This document shows positions 27,240-35,370 of a stretch of 41,391 nt of DNA, piece after piece. The notes below the pieces were generated by a model, which had not been told where the DNA came from, made no database searches, and saw only the letters and a list, made by a program, of their open reading frames with translations. The position numbers and the translations under genes were made by a program. The DNA comes from HGM04593 sp045630965 (GTDB lineage Bacteria; Bacteroidota; Bacteroidia; Bacteroidales; Bacteroidaceae), in contig JAZQTU010000010.1 of assembly GCA_045630965.1 (NCBI GenBank), positions 1 through 41,391 of the forward strand, read 5' to 3'. Each line of letters opens with the position of its first letter. Positions within the stretch are counted from its first letter, which is position 1.

Positions 27240-27299
27240 CCAATAAAATACCCCTTTGGAACATATTCACAAAAGTGGAATTGCAAAGGGATTTATTGG
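27240..27299 (-). other. imperfect long inverted repeat in the leader of the lipoprotein gene
   Basis: CCAATAAAATACCCCTTTG (27240-27258) pairs imperfectly with CAAAGGGATTTATTGG (27284-27299). Given the -7 element at 27306-27313, transcription would start near 27299, so the hairpin would form the 5' end of the mRNA. It could stabilise the mRNA, bind a regulator, or mark an old insertion end. Confidence 0.45.
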
Positions 27300-27305
27300 A
27301 GAGTG

Positions 27306-27313
27306 CAAAGATA
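27306..27313 (-). promoter_or_regulatory. predicted -7 element of the lipoprotein-barrel operon
   Basis: The minus strand reads TATCTTTG, an exact TAnnTTTG match about 100 nt upstream of the chosen start. No -33 TTG is visible at 19-21 nt. Confidence 0.45.
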
Positions 27314-27372
27314 CAATATTATCAACAATATATTTAAGAAATATAAACATTTATTTGTTTTTTTTATTCACC

Positions 27373-27732
27373 GAAGGATAGCCATTAGCCATATCATACT
27401 CGCTCAAACAACTTGGTATTGAATACTTGTTTGTGTCGCGCAACGCAGGAGAAGACAAAATTGCTTACAGCGACCTTACAAAGGAGATTATGGAGAGCCA
27501 TACACTCATTGTAAACTGCACTCCTCTCGGCATGGTTGGGCATGGAGTTGACCAATGCCCCGATATTCCGTATGAATATATCGGTTGCAACCACTTGCTA
27601 TATGATATTGTATATAACCCTGAAAATACTCTTTTCCTGCAAAAAGGAAGAGCGCAGGGTGCAACAACAAAAAGCGGATACGAGATGTGGTACTTACAGG
27701 CTCTTGCCTCGTGGGAGATTTGGACGAAGTAG
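27373..27732 (+). pseudogene. aroE: truncated 3' end of a second shikimate dehydrogenase gene
   Basis: From about 27373 to the TAG at 27730-27732 the DNA encodes the last 118 codons of AroE, matching residues 131-248 of the intact copy at 21885-22631. The reading frame is open from AISYSLKQLG onward, but an in-frame TAG (27379-27381) sits where the intact gene encodes the dinucleotide loop. No start or N-terminal catalytic domain is present. Over the 114 alignable residues I count 13 differences by hand. Most nucleotide differences are synonymous, so this segment diverged while functional. The two copies bracket the lipoprotein/barrel cassette. Confidence 0.9.
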
Positions 27733-27736
27733 AAGG

Positions 27737-27764
27737 GAGTTTTGAGTTTAGAGTGTAGAGTTAA
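27737..27764. repeat. tandem heptamer repeat at the cassette junction
   Basis: Four consecutive 7-bp units are visible: GAGTTTT, GAGTTTA, GAGTGTA and GAGTTAA, beginning 4 nt after the stop of the aroE fragment. Such GAGTTTA-type runs occur in intergenic DNA of this group. It may be a recombination or slippage tract. Confidence 0.7.
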
Positions 27765-27786
27765 ACAAGCAACTATATCACCAAAC

Positions 27787-27815
27787 AAAAAAGCCGGCAA
27801 ATTGCCGGCTTTTTT
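27787..27815. terminator. bidirectional terminator
   Basis: AAAAAAGCCGGCAA (27787-27800) and TTGCCGGCTTTTTT (27802-27815) are perfect complements around one base, with A- and T-runs at the ends. It separates the aroE fragment from the convergent transglutaminase unit. Confidence 0.9.
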
Positions 27816-27833
27816 GTATTATTACTGATTGCT

Positions 27834-29138
27834 TTATTCGTACTCGATTACCTGCACCGAAGAAGAGAATGCATTATTATATTTTGCACCCTTTGGAACA
27901 CGTACAACCTTCAAATTCTTGCAGTTTGTAACAGCGCCGCTTGTAATTTCTGCGGTTTCTTTTGGAAAAACAATTTCCTCTATACCGTCATGCTTGGATA
28001 CAGTGTCTTTCTCATACACTATTCCCGATTTACCAATCTCAACAGCTTTGAGTACAAGACGTTTCAGTTTTGCCGGGATATAAGCCGGGATATTCCTGTC
28101 TATTGACGCATATATGTCAGTTGGTTTATAATCGGCTGAATAGAACAATGCACCTTCGTTGCTTGAGAAATACTTATTCTTTGAATCGACTGTAACATAC
28201 TCCACGCTCGGCGCTTTCTCGTTCAATCCCTTGATACCCTCACCTATTGACTCGATATTCTCGCCTATATAGATTTCACGTACATTTGAAGGTATCTCTT
28301 CCAAAGGATTAAAGCATGTTACTCTGAAGCCTCTAACACTATATGGAGCTACAAAGGTACTGTTTTCAGTTACCACTTTGCAAATGTTCAAAAAACACTC
28401 ATTGAAATTTATCCAGCAATCATCCTCTTTGAAAAGAACCACATCCATGCTTGTGGGAGCAAGCCATGTCTTATAGCTGTCGAGGTTCGACACCAGGAAT
28501 TGTCCGCTGTTGGTTGGGTCACTTACATACCATGTACCATCGCAACAAACATAATTCCATGCATGTCCTGCTCCATACAACATTCCCTCATATACACCAC
28601 TCTGCATGTATCCGTTCACAACCATTGCTGGAACGTTCTGTGTGTGCAACATAACATGCAAAAGGTTGGCATATCCCTGGCATATAGCACTTTTTGTTTT
28701 AAATACAGGATAAGGATTATTGTCAACATATCCTTGTGCATAGCTAACATTTTTTCTTACCCAATCATAACATTTTACATATATCTCATCTTGGGTTTTC
28801 AAACCTTTTACAAGGTCATCGGTAAATGTCTTTATTTCGTTATACTCATCTGTGGTAATTTTTATACGCCCCAAAGTATCGGTACAAGCAGTACCGGCTT
28901 CTTCCAACAAGCTTTTCACGCTTGCTGCAGGAACAAGCTTATCAAGAACTTTTGCGTTGTCGGCTACGGGGAATTCAGGAGCCTCAACAGCTGAAAATCC
29001 CATGCTGTAAATATCTGACACAGCATATTTCACTACTCGGCCTTGCGAGAGAGATATATACATTGTGTCAGCCTGCTCCTGTGCTGACACTGCCGCCACG
29101 CATAGCGACAAAATAGATATTGTTATTATTTTTTTCAT
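27834..29138 (-). CDS. secreted transglutaminase-like protein with LRR-like C-terminus (copy 1)
   Basis: The 434-residue protein has a signal peptide (cleavage near VSAQ, residue 20) and a short beta motif near the N-terminus (YISLSQGRVVKYAVSDI..MGF). It then has a transglutaminase-like domain (about 85-215) with a Cys-His-Asp triad visible as C153 (AICQGYANLL), H192 (GAGHAWNYV) and D207 (WYVSDPTN). The C-terminal part (about 265-434) has BspA-like LRR_5 patterns (NVREIYIGENIESIG). Such proteins are usually cysteine proteases or peptidoglycan/peptide-modifying enzymes rather than true transglutaminases. It is the last gene of its unit, 6 nt after its paralogue. Confidence 0.88.
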   Translation of the reverse strand: MKKIITISILSLCVAAVSAQEQADTMYISLSQGRVVKYAVSDIYSMGFSAVEAPEFPVADNAKVLDKLVPAASVKSLLEEAGTACTDTLGRIKITTDEYNEIKTFTDDLVKGLKTQDEIYVKCYDWVRKNVSYAQGYVDNNPYPVFKTKSAICQGYANLLHVMLHTQNVPAMVVNGYMQSGVYEGMLYGAGHAWNYVCCDGTWYVSDPTNSGQFLVSNLDSYKTWLAPTSMDVVLFKEDDCWINFNECFLNICKVVTENSTFVAPYSVRGFRVTCFNPLEEIPSNVREIYIGENIESIGEGIKGLNEKAPSVEYVTVDSKNKYFSSNEGALFYSADYKPTDIYASIDRNIPAYIPAKLKRLVLKAVEIGKSGIVYEKDTVSKHDGIEEIVFPKETAEITSGAVTNCKNLKVVRVPKGAKYNNAFSSSVQVIEYE

Positions 29139-29144
29139 ATATTC

Positions 29145-30416
29145 TTATTCTGTACGTATAATCTTAAAGTCGGCATGCACACCTGTGAATGCTTTGTCAT
29201 CAACAGTAGTTGTTGTAGGTACGTATGCAACTTTCAGGTTAGGACATTTCTCAAAAGCCCAAGCTTCGATTGTCTTTGTACCTTTGTCAATAACAACCTC
29301 TTCAACGCCTTCGTGTCCATAAACAAGGTTCTTGCCTATTTTCTCCACAGGCAACAACACAATTCTCTTCATTGCTGCCGGAATATATTTTGGCTCATTA
29401 GAACCTTTTTCATAAACGACGCCATTGTTACTGCATAGTGTAGGGTGTGCCGGGTCAACATGTATTTTTTCGATATTCTTACCGTGATAGTTCAAACCGA
29501 CACGGTTTATTCCGAACGTTTCGATATTTTTTCCGATAAACAGTTCACGGACATTTGCCGGCAAATCGACTGTAGGGTTGAACGATGTCACCTGATAACC
29601 GCCTACGCTGAATGGTGTAACAAAGTATTTCGATGTAGTAGTAATGGCTGTGATATTCAGGCGTGTTTCATTAAGGTCGAACTGACAGCCCTGCTCCTCG
29701 AAAAGAATAACATCAAATGACTGAGGATACAAATGGCTATAGGTAGTTGTTTTATCCATATAGAAAATGCCGTTATTGGTAGGGTCGCTCACATACCATA
29801 CACCGTCGCAATTGACATAATTCCAAGCATGGCCGCCATTCACTCCATATCCACTCAAAAAGCCGTTTGTTATAAGAACAGGCACATTCTGGCTGTGCAA
29901 CATCACAAACAAGAGGTTTGAATAACCCTGGCACACAGCTATTTTTTTAGTAAAAACAGGATATGGGTCGTTGTTGACGTATGAGCCATCGCTATATTCT
30001 GTTCCATATTTGACATTACTATACACCCACTTAAAGCAGGTTTCGTGAATATCTTTCTGAGTTGCACAATTTTTTACCAAATCGTTGGTAAATTCCTTGA
30101 TTTCGTTATACTCTTGTGTTGTTATTACAATTTTCCCCATTGTATTGGTACAAGCAGTTCCGGCAGATGTCAACAAGCTTTTTGCAGTAGCCTGAGCATC
30201 GTATGCATTCAATTTCAGCGAGTTATCTCCTTTTGGAAACTCAGGAACTTTATCCTCAACAGCTAATGTTTCAAAATATATACTCTTAACCTCTGTAACA
30301 TTATATGTCACCACCTCGCCTGTTGACAATGATATATGCATTAATTCCTTTTTTTCCTGAGCCGGAAGCAACATTACAAAAAGCGAGAAAACTGATACTG
30401 AAATAAGTTTTTTCAT
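29145..30416 (-). CDS. secreted transglutaminase-like protein with LRR-like C-terminus (copy 2)
   Basis: This 423-residue paralogue has the same order: signal peptide (MLLPAQ cleavage), an N-terminal HISLSTGEVVTYNVTEV strand motif, a transglutaminase-like domain with C162 (VCQGYSNLLF), H197 (GGHAWNYV) and D211 (WYVSDPTNN), and an LRR_5-like C-terminus. Its start overlaps the stop of the preceding small gene by 4 nt, and it ends 6 nt before copy 1. The two copies are clearly homologous but well diverged, so they may act on different substrates. Confidence 0.88.
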   Translation of the reverse strand: MKKLISVSVFSLFVMLLPAQEKKELMHISLSTGEVVTYNVTEVKSIYFETLAVEDKVPEFPKGDNSLKLNAYDAQATAKSLLTSAGTACTNTMGKIVITTQEYNEIKEFTNDLVKNCATQKDIHETCFKWVYSNVKYGTEYSDGSYVNNDPYPVFTKKIAVCQGYSNLLFVMLHSQNVPVLITNGFLSGYGVNGGHAWNYVNCDGVWYVSDPTNNGIFYMDKTTTYSHLYPQSFDVILFEEQGCQFDLNETRLNITAITTTSKYFVTPFSVGGYQVTSFNPTVDLPANVRELFIGKNIETFGINRVGLNYHGKNIEKIHVDPAHPTLCSNNGVVYEKGSNEPKYIPAAMKRIVLLPVEKIGKNLVYGHEGVEEVVIDKGTKTIEAWAFEKCPNLKVAYVPTTTTVDDKAFTGVHADFKIIRTE

Positions 30417-30898
30417 CGTTTTATAAATTTAATTGTTGTTTCATTGTAATTTACAAGATATACACCCGAAGGTAATGCTTCGAGCGACAATGTCAGCGCA
30501 CCGTTATTGTCGGCTATGTCCGACATGAGCATTTCTCCTTTTACAGAATATAAGCGGATTGCACAGCCTGGAGCTAAGCCTTCAAAGCGTATGGCATTGT
30601 CGGAAAGTTCAAAACGGTCGGAAGCAACCTTATCCTCAACCTCTTCAACATCATCGATGCCGGTTGGGATTTCATCAACAAATTCAAACTTATTCACAAG
30701 CGCACGCTCTATTGTAGCCTCATTGGTTGAAGAAACAATTCTGACTGCGTCATCTACAAAAGTAACATACGGCTGTTCGGCAAGAAGGAAATATACCGAT
30801 GTGCCATCGTTCATAATAACGCTGAGAGTTTTTCCTTTTTGGGCAAACAATGATGCCGAAAAACAAAAAAGCAAAAAAGCAAAAATCAGTTTTTTCAT
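30413..30898 (-). CDS. small secreted protein with T9SS-type C-terminal tail
   Basis: An earlier ATG at 30910 exists. The ATG at 30898 starts a canonical signal peptide (MKKLIFAFLLFCFSASLFAQ) and gives 161 residues. The N-terminal mature part repeats the strand motif seen in the two transglutaminase-like proteins (TLSVIMNDGTSVYFLL...VTF). The C-terminal 75 residues resemble a Por secretion system sorting domain, with IRLYSVKGEML and LPSGVYLVNYNETTIKFIKR at the end. It begins shortly after the SpoT-like gene and overlaps copy 2 by 4 nt. It may be a T9SS substrate, but the family match is by eye. Confidence 0.75.
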   Translation of the reverse strand: MKKLIFAFLLFCFSASLFAQKGKTLSVIMNDGTSVYFLLAEQPYVTFVDDAVRIVSSTNEATIERALVNKFEFVDEIPTGIDDVEEVEDKVASDRFELSDNAIRFEGLAPGCAIRLYSVKGEMLMSDIADNNGALTLSLEALPSGVYLVNYNETTIKFIKR

Positions 30899-30916
30899 AT
30901 TAATATTCATATAAAA

Positions 30917-32785
30917 TTATTCAACTATCTGTTTTACCTCCTCAACACCCTCTATCTGAGATATGTTATGTATAACTTCCTGCAGTTCCGCCGAAGAGTG
31001 CACCGGGAATTCCATTGAGCAATATCCTATCTCATCATGACTTTCCGTCGATATTCGCGTAAGCGACAGCTGCAACTTATTGGTTATACAATCGACAAGG
31101 TCAACAAGCAGATGATAACGGTCTATTACAACTATATCAATCTTGACCGGATACATAAATTCGCGGTCCTCTTCAAAATTAACGGCTACAATATCGTCAC
31201 CGCGCTGTGATGCAAGACGTATAGCCACCTTACAGTCACGTCGGTGAATGGATATTGAACCGTCCGGGTTCTTAAAACCGATAACCTCGTCACCGGGCAA
31301 CGGACGACAGTTCTCGCAACGGTCGTACTGCAGTTTGCGCTGTTTATTCAGGAAGTTGTTTATACGGGTCTTTGCCTTATATGTGGAAACAGCCAAAAGC
31401 CAGTCCTTCTTGGGGAAAATATTGTCATTATATCCAATTTCAACAACATCGCCGCGGTCAAGCTCTGTCTTGACCGATGAAAGCAAACCGTTTATGCGGG
31501 CATACTGGGCATGCAAGCCCAATTCACTGTGTATCTCAAAGGCAAAATCAAGCGCTGTCGCTCCCTTAGGCAGAATTACACCTTTTCCTTCGGGAGTATA
31601 TGCGATAATGTCATCATTGTAGAACGACGAAGTCACACCGTCCATATACTCGACCTCCTTACTACGGGTTGCCATGTCCTGCAACACATGCTTGAACTTC
31701 TCAAGCCAATTGGTAATTGTAGTTTCGGTACTTTCCGCAATACATCCGAACTGCGATTTACGTATCATGCGCTCCGATGATATATGCACCTCTTCCCACG
31801 TTCCTTGTGGGGTAAGCAGCTTGACATGGTAGCTCTGGTAACCGTTCTCCTTGGGCGAATCAATAAAGTTTGAGACACTGCCTGGCTTTTCCTTGAAACG
31901 GTCAGTAAGGATAGAGTAAATTTTGAGACTCATATCCTTTTCGGAATATTCGTGAGTATTGGGATATATTATCCTTATATAATATTTACCCTCGACATGT
32001 TTGAAATCACATCCCGAACTATGCATCTTGCGCCATGCGCTGTACGGTCCACGGGAATAGACCTCGGTACGTGCCATGAAGATATCATTGCTTTCGAGCA
32101 GACGTTCAATTTCGGACATGAATGATTTCAAGCCGGCTTCGCGCTCCTTCATATCCTTTTCAAGCTCATCTTCGAGGAATGCATATTCCCTTGGACAGCG
32201 ATAACGGAATGAAAGGTTCTCCATTTCACGCTTGATGTAATACAATCCAAGGCGATGAGCAAGCGGAGCATAGAAATAGTCAGTTTCTCCCGCAATCTTC
32301 ATCTGCTTGTCGGGACGCATACTGCTAAGAGTACGCATATTATGCAAACGGTCGGACAATTTTATAAGCAATGCACGGATATCATAATGCAAAGAGTTGA
32401 GCATCTGTTTGTAATTGTCTATCTGACTTGAAGTGCCCGGATTGTTCTTCTTTTTCTTTTTGGTAACAACATCGACAAGAAATGCGACATCATCGCCAAA
32501 ACGCTGACGGATATCCTCTATTGTGTATTGGGTGTCTTCTACCACATCGTGAAGAAAGGCCGCTATAATTGGGTTTGCCCCAAGACGCAACTCCTCTGCA
32601 ACAATTTTTGCCACAGCAACAGGGTGCATGATATAAGGCTCACCCGACTTACGACGTTGCTCCTTATGAGCCTCACGAGCCAAAGTGTAAGCGTCTGCAA
32701 CCCTTTTGATATCTTCTGTCGAAAGACGACGTTCAAGACGTTCGAGCAGACCTTCGACCTCTTTGTCTATTTTCTGATATTCCAT
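30917..32785 (-). CDS. RelA/SpoT homologue with intact hydrolase and altered synthetase site
   Basis: The ATG at 32785 gives 622 residues; a GTG at 32794 is the alternative. The HD hydrolase domain is complete: R45-K46, H54, H79-D80 with E83-D84 (HDVVEDT), and D145/N149 (KLSDRLHNM). In the synthetase domain (about 235-345), the Asp expected before AIR-like residues is replaced by Gly (G266 in HVEGKYYIRIIY), while the Glu in EVHI (about 332) is kept. TGS (about 385-445), a CENC...HRRDC zinc segment and a C-terminal ACT domain follow. It probably degrades (p)ppGpp but may not make it. The next gene begins within about 20 nt. Confidence 0.92.
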   Translation of the reverse strand: MEYQKIDKEVEGLLERLERRLSTEDIKRVADAYTLAREAHKEQRRKSGEPYIMHPVAVAKIVAEELRLGANPIIAAFLHDVVEDTQYTIEDIRQRFGDDVAFLVDVVTKKKKKNNPGTSSQIDNYKQMLNSLHYDIRALLIKLSDRLHNMRTLSSMRPDKQMKIAGETDYFYAPLAHRLGLYYIKREMENLSFRYRCPREYAFLEDELEKDMKEREAGLKSFMSEIERLLESNDIFMARTEVYSRGPYSAWRKMHSSGCDFKHVEGKYYIRIIYPNTHEYSEKDMSLKIYSILTDRFKEKPGSVSNFIDSPKENGYQSYHVKLLTPQGTWEEVHISSERMIRKSQFGCIAESTETTITNWLEKFKHVLQDMATRSKEVEYMDGVTSSFYNDDIIAYTPEGKGVILPKGATALDFAFEIHSELGLHAQYARINGLLSSVKTELDRGDVVEIGYNDNIFPKKDWLLAVSTYKAKTRINNFLNKQRKLQYDRCENCRPLPGDEVIGFKNPDGSISIHRRDCKVAIRLASQRGDDIVAVNFEEDREFMYPVKIDIVVIDRYHLLVDLVDCITNKLQLSLTRISTESHDEIGYCSMEFPVHSSAELQEVIHNISQIEGVEEVKQIVE

Positions 32786-32910
32786 GATTCCCACTTTTGA
32801 TTATGGACATTTTTCTCTCATAAAACGCAAATTTGGCAAAAAAACAGCAACAGCAAAATAATTTGTTGAATTTTATTTCGAAATTAAACGAAAATTATTC
32901 TAAAAAAACA

Positions 32911-32918
32911 CAAAAATA
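32911..32918 (-). promoter_or_regulatory. possible -7 element for the SpoT-like unit
   Basis: The minus strand reads TATTTTTG, a TAnnTTTG match about 125 nt upstream of the start. The surrounding DNA is very A/T-rich, so a chance match is likely. Confidence 0.3.
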
Positions 32919-32981
32919 ACTGACCTGATAAATTATATTTATTTTATCGGCTCACAGAGCCTGTTTTTCATCTTAATTTAT

Positions 32982-32989
32982 TAACTTTG
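32982..32989 (+). promoter_or_regulatory. predicted -7 element for pheS
   Basis: TAACTTTG is an exact TAnnTTTG match 37 nt before the pheS ATG. No -33 TTG is seen. Confidence 0.45.
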
Positions 32990-33026
32990 CGAATTGGAAA
33001 AATCAAGTTGACAAAACTATAAGAAT

Positions 33027-34046
33027 ATGATAGAACAGATAAACAACCTTTTCGAAGAGATAAAGGGTACAACTGCTTCAAATGCCGAAGAGCTTGAGGC
33101 ACTTCGTTTGAAGTATTTGAGCAAGAAAGGTATCATCAACGGACTGATGGCGCAGTTCCGCGAAGTTCCTGCCGAGCAGAAAAGAGAGGTCGGAGTAAAA
33201 CTGAACGAGCTGAAGAACGCTGTTCAGGAGCACTTCAACGCACTCAAGGAACAGATTGAGAACAAGGAAGAGGAACAGTGCGAGATTGACCTCACACGCC
33301 CTTCATACCCGACTGTTCTTGGTACACGCCACCCTCTTTCAATTGTAAAGAACGAGATTGTCGATATCTTCGCACGTTTGGGATTCTCTATTGCCAACGG
33401 TGTTGAGGTTGAGGACGACTGGCATGTATTCTCTTCAATGAACTTTGCCGAAGACCACCCTGCACGCGACATGCAGGACACATTCTTCATCGAGGCTCAC
33501 CCCGACATCATACTACGTACACACACAAGTAGCGTACAGAGCCGTGTGATGGAAACAAGCCAGCCCCCTATCCGCATCATTGCTCCGGGACGTGTTTACC
33601 GTAACGAGGCTATCAGCTACCGCGCACACTGTTTCTTCCACCAGTTGGAAGGCTTGTATATAGACAAGAACGTATCATTCACCGACCTCAAGCAGGTGCT
33701 TTTGCTCTTTGCACAGGAGATGTTCGGCAAGGACACAAAGATTCGTCTTCGCCCATCGTACTTCCCATTCACCGAGCCAAGTGCCGAAATGGATATAAGC
33801 TGTAACATCTGTGGCGGTAAGGGTTGTCCTTTCTGCAAGAACACCGGCTGGGTAGAAATCCTTGGTTGCGGTATGGTTGACCCTAACGTACTTGAGCTTT
33901 GCGGTATTGACAGCAAGGAGTATTCCGGTTATGCATTCGGTATGGGTATCGAGCGTATCACCAACCTTAAATATCAGGTTAAGGACTTGCGCTTGTTCAG
34001 CGAGAACGATGTACGTTTCCTCAAACTCTTCGAGAGCGCGAACTAA
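33027..34046 (+). CDS. pheS: phenylalanine-tRNA ligase alpha subunit
   Basis: The 339-residue PheS forms the catalytic alpha subunit of the alpha2beta2 enzyme that charges tRNA-Phe. An N-terminal coiled coil (about 1-85) precedes the class II core. Visible signatures are LGTRHPLS, DTFFIEAHPDIILRTHTSSVQSR, IIAPGRVYRNE (motif 2), and GMGIERITNLKY (motif 3). A Cys-rich insertion SCNICGGKGCPFCKNTGW, common in many bacterial PheS, is present and may bind zinc. The partner pheT is not in this window. Confidence 0.97.
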   Translation: MIEQINNLFEEIKGTTASNAEELEALRLKYLSKKGIINGLMAQFREVPAEQKREVGVKLNELKNAVQEHFNALKEQIENKEEEQCEIDLTRPSYPTVLGTRHPLSIVKNEIVDIFARLGFSIANGVEVEDDWHVFSSMNFAEDHPARDMQDTFFIEAHPDIILRTHTSSVQSRVMETSQPPIRIIAPGRVYRNEAISYRAHCFFHQLEGLYIDKNVSFTDLKQVLLLFAQEMFGKDTKIRLRPSYFPFTEPSAEMDISCNICGGKGCPFCKNTGWVEILGCGMVDPNVLELCGIDSKEYSGYAFGMGIERITNLKYQVKDLRLFSENDVRFLKLFESAN

Positions 34047-34058
34047 ACACTCCCCACA

Positions 34059-34559
34059 ATGGCTACAACCATTTACATGACTCGCCACGGCGAGACAATA
34101 GAAAACTCAAAAGGGTTATTCCAGGGACAGACTCCCGGACACCTGTCGGAACTCGGCATTCAGCAGGCACACACATTACGCCCGCGAATAGCTGAATTAG
34201 AGTTCGACGTGGTGCTGTGCAGCGACCTCAAGCGTTGCCTCGACACAGCCGAGATAGCTCTCGAAGGCGTTGAATGCACATTTATAAAAGAGCCTCTGCT
34301 ACGCGAGCGCGACCTCGGAAACCTTGCAGGCACTCCTATAAAAGGGGCAACACTCAACGAAACGGTTGAAACAGAGGAGTCGATGAAAGAGAGGGCGCAT
34401 AAGTTCATCGACAAGGTCAGAAAGGAATACCCCGGAAAGAAGATACTTGCTTTCAGCCATGGATTCTTCTGCCGCATAATGGAAGCCGAAATCAAGGGAG
34501 TGACGCACCGCGATGTTACACTCTTCGACAACTGCGAAATAAGAGAGTTTATAGTATAA
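34059..34559 (+). CDS. histidine phosphatase family protein
   Basis: The 166-residue protein has the phosphoglycerate mutase-like fold. The phosphohistidine is H10 in TRHGET, with LCSDLKRCLDTAEI as the second motif and AFSHGFF carrying the other conserved His. It is short for a glycolytic mutase and better fits a small-molecule phosphatase such as a CobC- or GpmB-like enzyme. The substrate is unknown. It is 12 nt after pheS and probably co-transcribed. Confidence 0.88.
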   Translation: MATTIYMTRHGETIENSKGLFQGQTPGHLSELGIQQAHTLRPRIAELEFDVVLCSDLKRCLDTAEIALEGVECTFIKEPLLRERDLGNLAGTPIKGATLNETVETEESMKERAHKFIDKVRKEYPGKKILAFSHGFFCRIMEAEIKGVTHRDVTLFDNCEIREFIV

Positions 34560-34562
34560 GAC

Positions 34563-34590
34563 AAGGTTTTCCGCTGCGGCGGAAAACCTT
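34563..34590 (+). terminator. intrinsic terminator after the histidine phosphatase gene
   Basis: AAGGTTTTCCGC (34563-34574) pairs with GCGGAAAACCTT (34579-34590) around TGCG, followed by TCTTGTT. It overlaps the TTG that would be the earliest start of nth, so the downstream ATG is preferred for nth. Confidence 0.8.
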
Positions 34591-34616
34591 TCTTGTTATT
34601 ATGCGAAACATGGATT

Positions 34617-35276
34617 ATGAAAAAAGCCGAACTATACAAGAAAGCGATTGAATACTTTGAAGTTGCTATTCCCATAGCCGAAACTGAACTGAACTACTCC
34701 ACTCCGTTCGACTTGCTAGTAGCCGTCATACTATCAGCTCAATGCACCGACAAGCGCGTGAACATGGTCACTCCCGACCTTATCGCACGCTACCCTACAG
34801 CATGGGAGATGGCCGAAGCACACCCCGACGAGATATACAACTACATAAAAAGTGTGTCCTACCCCAACAACAAAGCCAAGCACCTTGTAGGCATGGCACA
34901 GAAGCTATGCAGTGACTTTGGAGGCGAAGTTCCCGACACGCTCGAAGAACTGACAACACTGCCCGGTGTAGGACGTAAAACAGCAAATGTAATCCTTTCG
35001 GTAGTATGGGATAAGAGCGCTATGGCTGTCGATACGCATGTATTCCGCGTCAGCCGTCGCATAGGGCTTGTTCCAAAGCGTTGCACCACCCCATACAGCG
35101 TTGAAATGGAGTTGATGAAACACCTTCCGCATGACATTATCCCCAAAGCACATCATTGGCTCATACTGCACGGACGCTACATGTGCAAGGCACGAAACCC
35201 CGAATGCAAGAAATGCGGAATCAGAAATATCTGCAAAGAATACACGAAAATCCACAAAGCAGATACAATTATTTAA
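34617..35276 (+). CDS. nth: endonuclease III
   Basis: The 219-residue base-excision repair glycosylase/AP lyase removes oxidised pyrimidines. The frame reaches a TTG at 34593, but the ATG at 34617 gives the typical length and a start MKKAELYKK. The helix-hairpin-helix LPGVGRKTA carries catalytic K121, and D139 sits in VDTHVFRVSRR. The 4Fe-4S ligands C190, C197, C200 and C206 keep the C-x6-C-x2-C-x5-C spacing. Confidence 0.96.
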   Translation: MKKAELYKKAIEYFEVAIPIAETELNYSTPFDLLVAVILSAQCTDKRVNMVTPDLIARYPTAWEMAEAHPDEIYNYIKSVSYPNNKAKHLVGMAQKLCSDFGGEVPDTLEELTTLPGVGRKTANVILSVVWDKSAMAVDTHVFRVSRRIGLVPKRCTTPYSVEMELMKHLPHDIIPKAHHWLILHGRYMCKARNPECKKCGIRNICKEYTKIHKADTII

Positions 35277-35286
35277 TAAAATGGTA

Positions 35287-35314
35287 TTGTTTTTATTAAA
35301 AATCATTACCTTTG
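35287..35314 (+). promoter_or_regulatory. predicted promoter of pgk
   Basis: TACCTTTG at 35307-35314 is an exact -7 match, with a TTG at 35287-35289 (17-nt spacer, slightly short). It lies about 55 nt before the pgk ATG. Confidence 0.5.
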
Positions 35315-35370
35315 TAAAGATATCGTAGATAATTTAAGAACATTATTATTAACCAAATAAAATTTCAATC

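Noticed and set aside
27427..27732. A functional short aroE-like gene
   Set aside because: It lacks the whole N-terminal substrate domain and has an in-frame stop where the NADP loop should be. The apparent start is an internal TTG codon of the old gene.
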